Shown here piece after piece: positions 61,756 through 64,000 of a stretch of 64,000 nt of DNA. Every line of letters begins with the position of its first letter. Position 1 is the first letter of the stretch. The position numbers and the translations under genes were made by a program. The stretch is from contig NZ_BMDR01000005.1 of NCBI RefSeq assembly GCF_014635885.1, positions 335,381 through 399,380 on the forward strand, read 5' to 3'. The notes under the pieces were generated by a model. It worked only from the letters and a program-made list of their open reading frames with translations, was not told where the DNA came from and searched no databases. The DNA is from Acinetobacter vivianii (GTDB lineage Bacteria > Pseudomonadota > Gammaproteobacteria > Pseudomonadales > Moraxellaceae).

Positions 61756-62670
61756 TTGTCACCGATAGACGATTTTAGTGTACAGCCGCTTGACCAGCGT
61801 TTAGATGTGTTAAAAAAACGTCAGCGCCATTTAATGATCTGGTTTTTTCTGACCAGTACTCTAGCGGTTGTTACCATTGCATCGCTCTTTTTTCAGAAAG
61901 AATTCATCTATCGTTTCTTTGATCTTTCCATGCAGGTTCAGGCGCTAGATTTACCTTATCATGTACAGGAATTAATTCCTTTTAAACAGCCTGTCGATTA
62001 TTTCTTTAATTTATTGTCATGGTTTGGCTGGCTGTTTTTAAAAATATTTGTCTCATTCCTCGGTGCTTTTTTTCTTGTGAGCTGGGCGAAGAAAATCAAG
62101 TTTTTTCAGCAGCGTTTTCAAGCATGGACACAGCGCTTTCTGGCATGGATTATTTCGTTTATCCTGCTTTGGTCTGGTTTGAGTTACATTCAGTATGACT
62201 GGAAAGATGAAACCAAACAGGCCTATCAGCAGTGGATGAGTTATCAAAATAATATTGTGGAAAGTCAAATTGCGCAGGATTTACAGCAAGCTGATATTTC
62301 TTCGACTGAAAAGGCGTATGTCTTGGCGCAAGTGGCCTTATTGCATCAACCTGTTGACCGTAAGACCGCCAATATCTATGTGAACCAGCTAATTGATGCT
62401 GAAAAAAATGATCCGCTTTTGTTTAAAAAATACGATTTTAAACCTGAGCAGTTGTGGGTGATGCAGCAGCAACTTTATGGCAAAAGCATTACTGTACTTA
62501 CACAACCGCTAGATCTACGTGCCCAGCAGGCTGAGCGTGTTTCTCATATTGTGACTGTCATTTTGTGGGGAATCGTCATATTAGTCTTGGCTTTAAGCGC
62601 AGTTTTATATGTGCTGGCCAAACATTTGAAAAATCGTAGAAATCGAATCAGTCAAAAGCTTGATTATTAA
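61756..62670 (+). CDS. Four-helix membrane protein of the TelA module
   Basis: About 304 residues. AAGGA, seven bases upstream, selects TTG 61756 (MSPIDDFSVQPLDQRL) as the start. Membrane helices lie near residues 28-46, 88-108, 130-150 and 272-295. Between the last two is a helical periplasmic domain of about 120 residues (WKDETKQAYQQWMSYQNNIVESQ...). No family recognised. Being last in a run with two TelA-type proteins suggests that it anchors or receives them at the inner membrane; this is inference. Confidence 0.8.
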   Translation: MSPIDDFSVQPLDQRLDVLKKRQRHLMIWFFLTSTLAVVTIASLFFQKEFIYRFFDLSMQVQALDLPYHVQELIPFKQPVDYFFNLLSWFGWLFLKIFVSFLGAFFLVSWAKKIKFFQQRFQAWTQRFLAWIISFILLWSGLSYIQYDWKDETKQAYQQWMSYQNNIVESQIAQDLQQADISSTEKAYVLAQVALLHQPVDRKTANIYVNQLIDAEKNDPLLFKKYDFKPEQLWVMQQQLYGKSITVLTQPLDLRAQQAERVSHIVTVILWGIVILVLALSAVLYVLAKHLKNRRNRISQKLDY

Positions 62671-62697
62671 TGCATTTTTATGCTCATAACAGACTGC

Positions 62698-62733
62698 AGC
62701 GGGTAGAGCCATTTACCCTTGAACTAGCCCGCT
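62698..62733 (+). other. Structured intergenic sequence with alternative stems
   Basis: AGCGGG (62698-62703) can pair with CCCGCT (62728-62733), and GGGTA (62701-62705) can alternatively pair with TACCC (62714-62718). The two stems exclude each other. No T-tract follows. It may be the processed 3' end of the TelA-module transcript. Confidence 0.35.
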
Positions 62734-62765
62734 CAAGATGCATCAGATAGTTTGATTTGTTTTTG

Positions 62766-62831
62766 ATAGGTTTATTCGATCAAAATAATAAAAACATACT
62801 GTTTTACCTATTTATGGTTTTTGCGTACTAT
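62766..62831 (+). promoter_or_regulatory. ahpF promoter with OxyR binding site
   Basis: ATAG-N7-CGAT-N7-ATAA-N7-CTGT (62766-62802) matches the OxyR pattern of four ATAG/CTAT half-elements at 13 of 16 positions with exact spacing. It ends directly at the -35 element TTTACC (62803), which is 17 bases from TACTAT (62826-62831). This is the normal position for activation by oxidised OxyR. Confidence 0.75.
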
Positions 62832-62884
62832 AGCCTCATTGAATGAATTTACTGATTTAAAAGTCTTAGGGTTTGGAGAAATAC

Positions 62885-64000
62885 ATGTTAGATCAAAATA
62901 TTAAAACTCAATTAAAAGCTTATTTAGAACGTTTAGAAAGTCCGATTGAACTGGTTGCTGCTTTAGATGACTCAGATAAAGCAGAAAAAATCAAAGAACT
63001 GGTGACTGAAATCGCGGAACTTTCTGACCAAGTTACGGCGCGTTTTGACGGTTCAAACGCTCGCCGTCCTAGCTTTGGTGTAGCAAAAGCAGGTGAACAA
63101 CCACGTGTATTCTTTGCTGGCTTACCGATGGGACATGAGTTTACCTCTTTGATCTTGGCATTACTGCAAGTTTCTGGTTATGCACCGAAAGTGTCTGATG
63201 AAGTCTTGACTCAAATCAAAGGCTTAAACTTGACTGCAAACTTTGATGTGTTTGTTTCATTGAGCTGCCATAACTGTCCAGATGTAGTACAAGCGCTCAA
63301 CTTGATCGCGATTAACAATCCCAATACCACAGCGACCATGATTGATGGTGCTTTCTTCCAAGATGAAGTAGAAGAACGCAAAATCTTGGCTGTACCAATG
63401 GTATTTCAGGACAATGAACATATCGGTCAAGGTCGTATGACTTTGGAAGAAATCGTTGCCAAATTAGATACCAACTCTGCTGAGAAAGATGCAGCGGCAA
63501 TCAATGCCAAAGATGCGTTTGATGTATTGGTGATTGGTGGTGGCCCTGCAGGTGGTACAGCAGCAATCTATGCAGCACGTAAAGGCATTAAAACAGGTAT
63601 CGTGGCTGAACGCTTTGGCGGTCAGGTGATGGATACCATGGATATTGAAAACTTTACCACGGTGCAAAAAACAGTAGGCCCTAAGTTTGCTCAGGATATG
63701 GAAGCGCATGTCCGTGAATACGGCGTGGATATCATGAACCTGCAACGTGTTAGCAAGATCACAGGCGCAGATCAAACCGCAAATGGTCTGGTTGAAGTTG
63801 AACTGGAAAATGGTGCCAAGCTTGAATCGAAAACCATCATTCTTTCAACTGGTGCGCGCTGGAGAGAGATGAATGTTCCGGGTGAAGCTGAATATCGTAC
63901 TCGTGGTGTCGCATATTGCCCACATTGTGATGGCCCATTGTTCAAAGGCAAACGTGTTGCGGTGATTGGTGGCGGTAACTCGGGTGTTGAAGCAGCGATT
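62885..64000 (+). CDS. ahpF: Alkyl hydroperoxide reductase subunit F (partial, 3' end outside window)
   Basis: AhpF passes electrons from NADH through FAD and two disulfides to the peroxidase AhpC. From ATG 62885 (GGAG six bases upstream) the frame is open to the window edge, 372 of roughly 520 codons. The N-terminal double thioredoxin-like domain has the CxxC in SLSCHNCPD. The FAD domain begins [21 protein letters not shown], and the second disulfide is in [10 protein letters not shown], followed by the start of the NADH domain [10 protein letters not shown]. ahpC is not in the window. Confidence 0.96.
   Translation, partial: MLDQNIKTQLKAYLERLESPIELVAALDDSDKAEKIKELVTEIAELSDQVTARFDGSNARRPSFGVAKAGEQPRVFFAGLPMGHEFTSLILALLQVSGYAPKVSDEVLTQIKGLNLTANFDVFVSLSCHNCPDVVQALNLIAINNPNTTATMIDGAFFQDEVEERKILAVPMVFQDNEHIGQGRMTLEEIVAKLDTNSAEKDAAAINAKDAFDVLVIGGGPAGGTAAIYAARKGIKTGIVAERFGGQVMDTMDIENFTTVQKTVGPKFAQDMEAHVREYGVDIMNLQRVSKITGADQTANGLVEVELENGAKLESKTIILSTGARWREMNVPGEAEYRTRGVAYCPHCDGPLFKGKRVAVIGGGNSGVEAAI

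Overview
The window comes from a chromosome of the genus Acinetobacter (Gammaproteobacteria, Moraxellaceae). The supporting signs are an AceR/AceI chlorhexidine-efflux pair whose AceI matches the family prototype almost residue for residue, a recA gene with no LexA box, type II secretion genes gspL-gspM isolated from the rest of their system, a GC content near 40 percent by eye, and gene orders usual for the genus. It is ordinary core chromosome. I saw no insertion sequence, integrase, prophage, CRISPR array, tRNA or rRNA. Two CDSs are cut by the window edges: an unidentified C-terminus at the left and ahpF at the right. The species cannot be named from this sequence alone.

Layout. 1-3.4 kb: transaldolase, aceR/aceI and an unknown small acidic protein. 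3.5-10.6 kb: mfd, a HIT protein, a membrane class III nucleotide cyclase, and an Rrf2 regulator divergent from a thioredoxin-reductase-like flavoprotein. 10.6-16.1 kb: the complete isc operon on the minus strand (iscR-iscS-iscU-iscA-hscB-hscA-fdx) behind a promoter with a type 1 IscR box. 16.1-21 kb: a UbiJ-like membrane protein, a phasin, HU, PpiD and a CpoB-like TPR protein. 21.1-25.8 kb: 4.5S SRP RNA, recX-recA, hslR-yrfG, cysQ and a histidine phosphatase. 25.8-31.2 kb is the most accessory-looking part: a secreted beta-repeat protein divergent from a large StcE-like (M66) lipoprotein metalloprotease with a C-terminal lectin domain, then an unknown 422-residue protein and rpsT. 31.3-34.3 kb: an NAD-binding protein, rraA, a double GST-N protein, and a frameshifted membrane gene.

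34.4-38.5 kb holds a fatty-acyl module: a thiolase with a Lys/Thr/Ala-rich N-terminal extension, divergent from a long FabG and a MaoC dehydratase. 38.5-43.6 kb: a serine hydrolase, a GNAT enzyme, a TetR/MFS-pump pair with mirrored promoter-operators, and a Maf/DUF2237 pair. 43.7-53.1 kb: pgk, small lipoproteins, a nitroreductase, gpsA-sixA-gspL-gspM, and pyrD-cvpA-purF. 53.2-59.6 kb: a large M48-like protein with a destroyed zinc site, uppP, a PaaX-family regulator, a desaturase, a thioesterase and a periplasmic binding-like protein. 59.7-62.7 kb is a three-gene TelA module: a shortened TelA paralogue, a full TelA, and a four-helix membrane protein. ahpF follows, with a good OxyR site.

The least described items, and the best candidates for new biology, are the TelA/TelA-like/membrane-protein module, the M48 pseudoprotease, the thiolase extension with its own internal start, the UbiJ-like tail-anchored protein, and the M66 lipoprotein with its divergent secreted partner. 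Several regulatory sites can be read directly: IscR, OxyR, paired Rrf2 operators and paired TetR operators.
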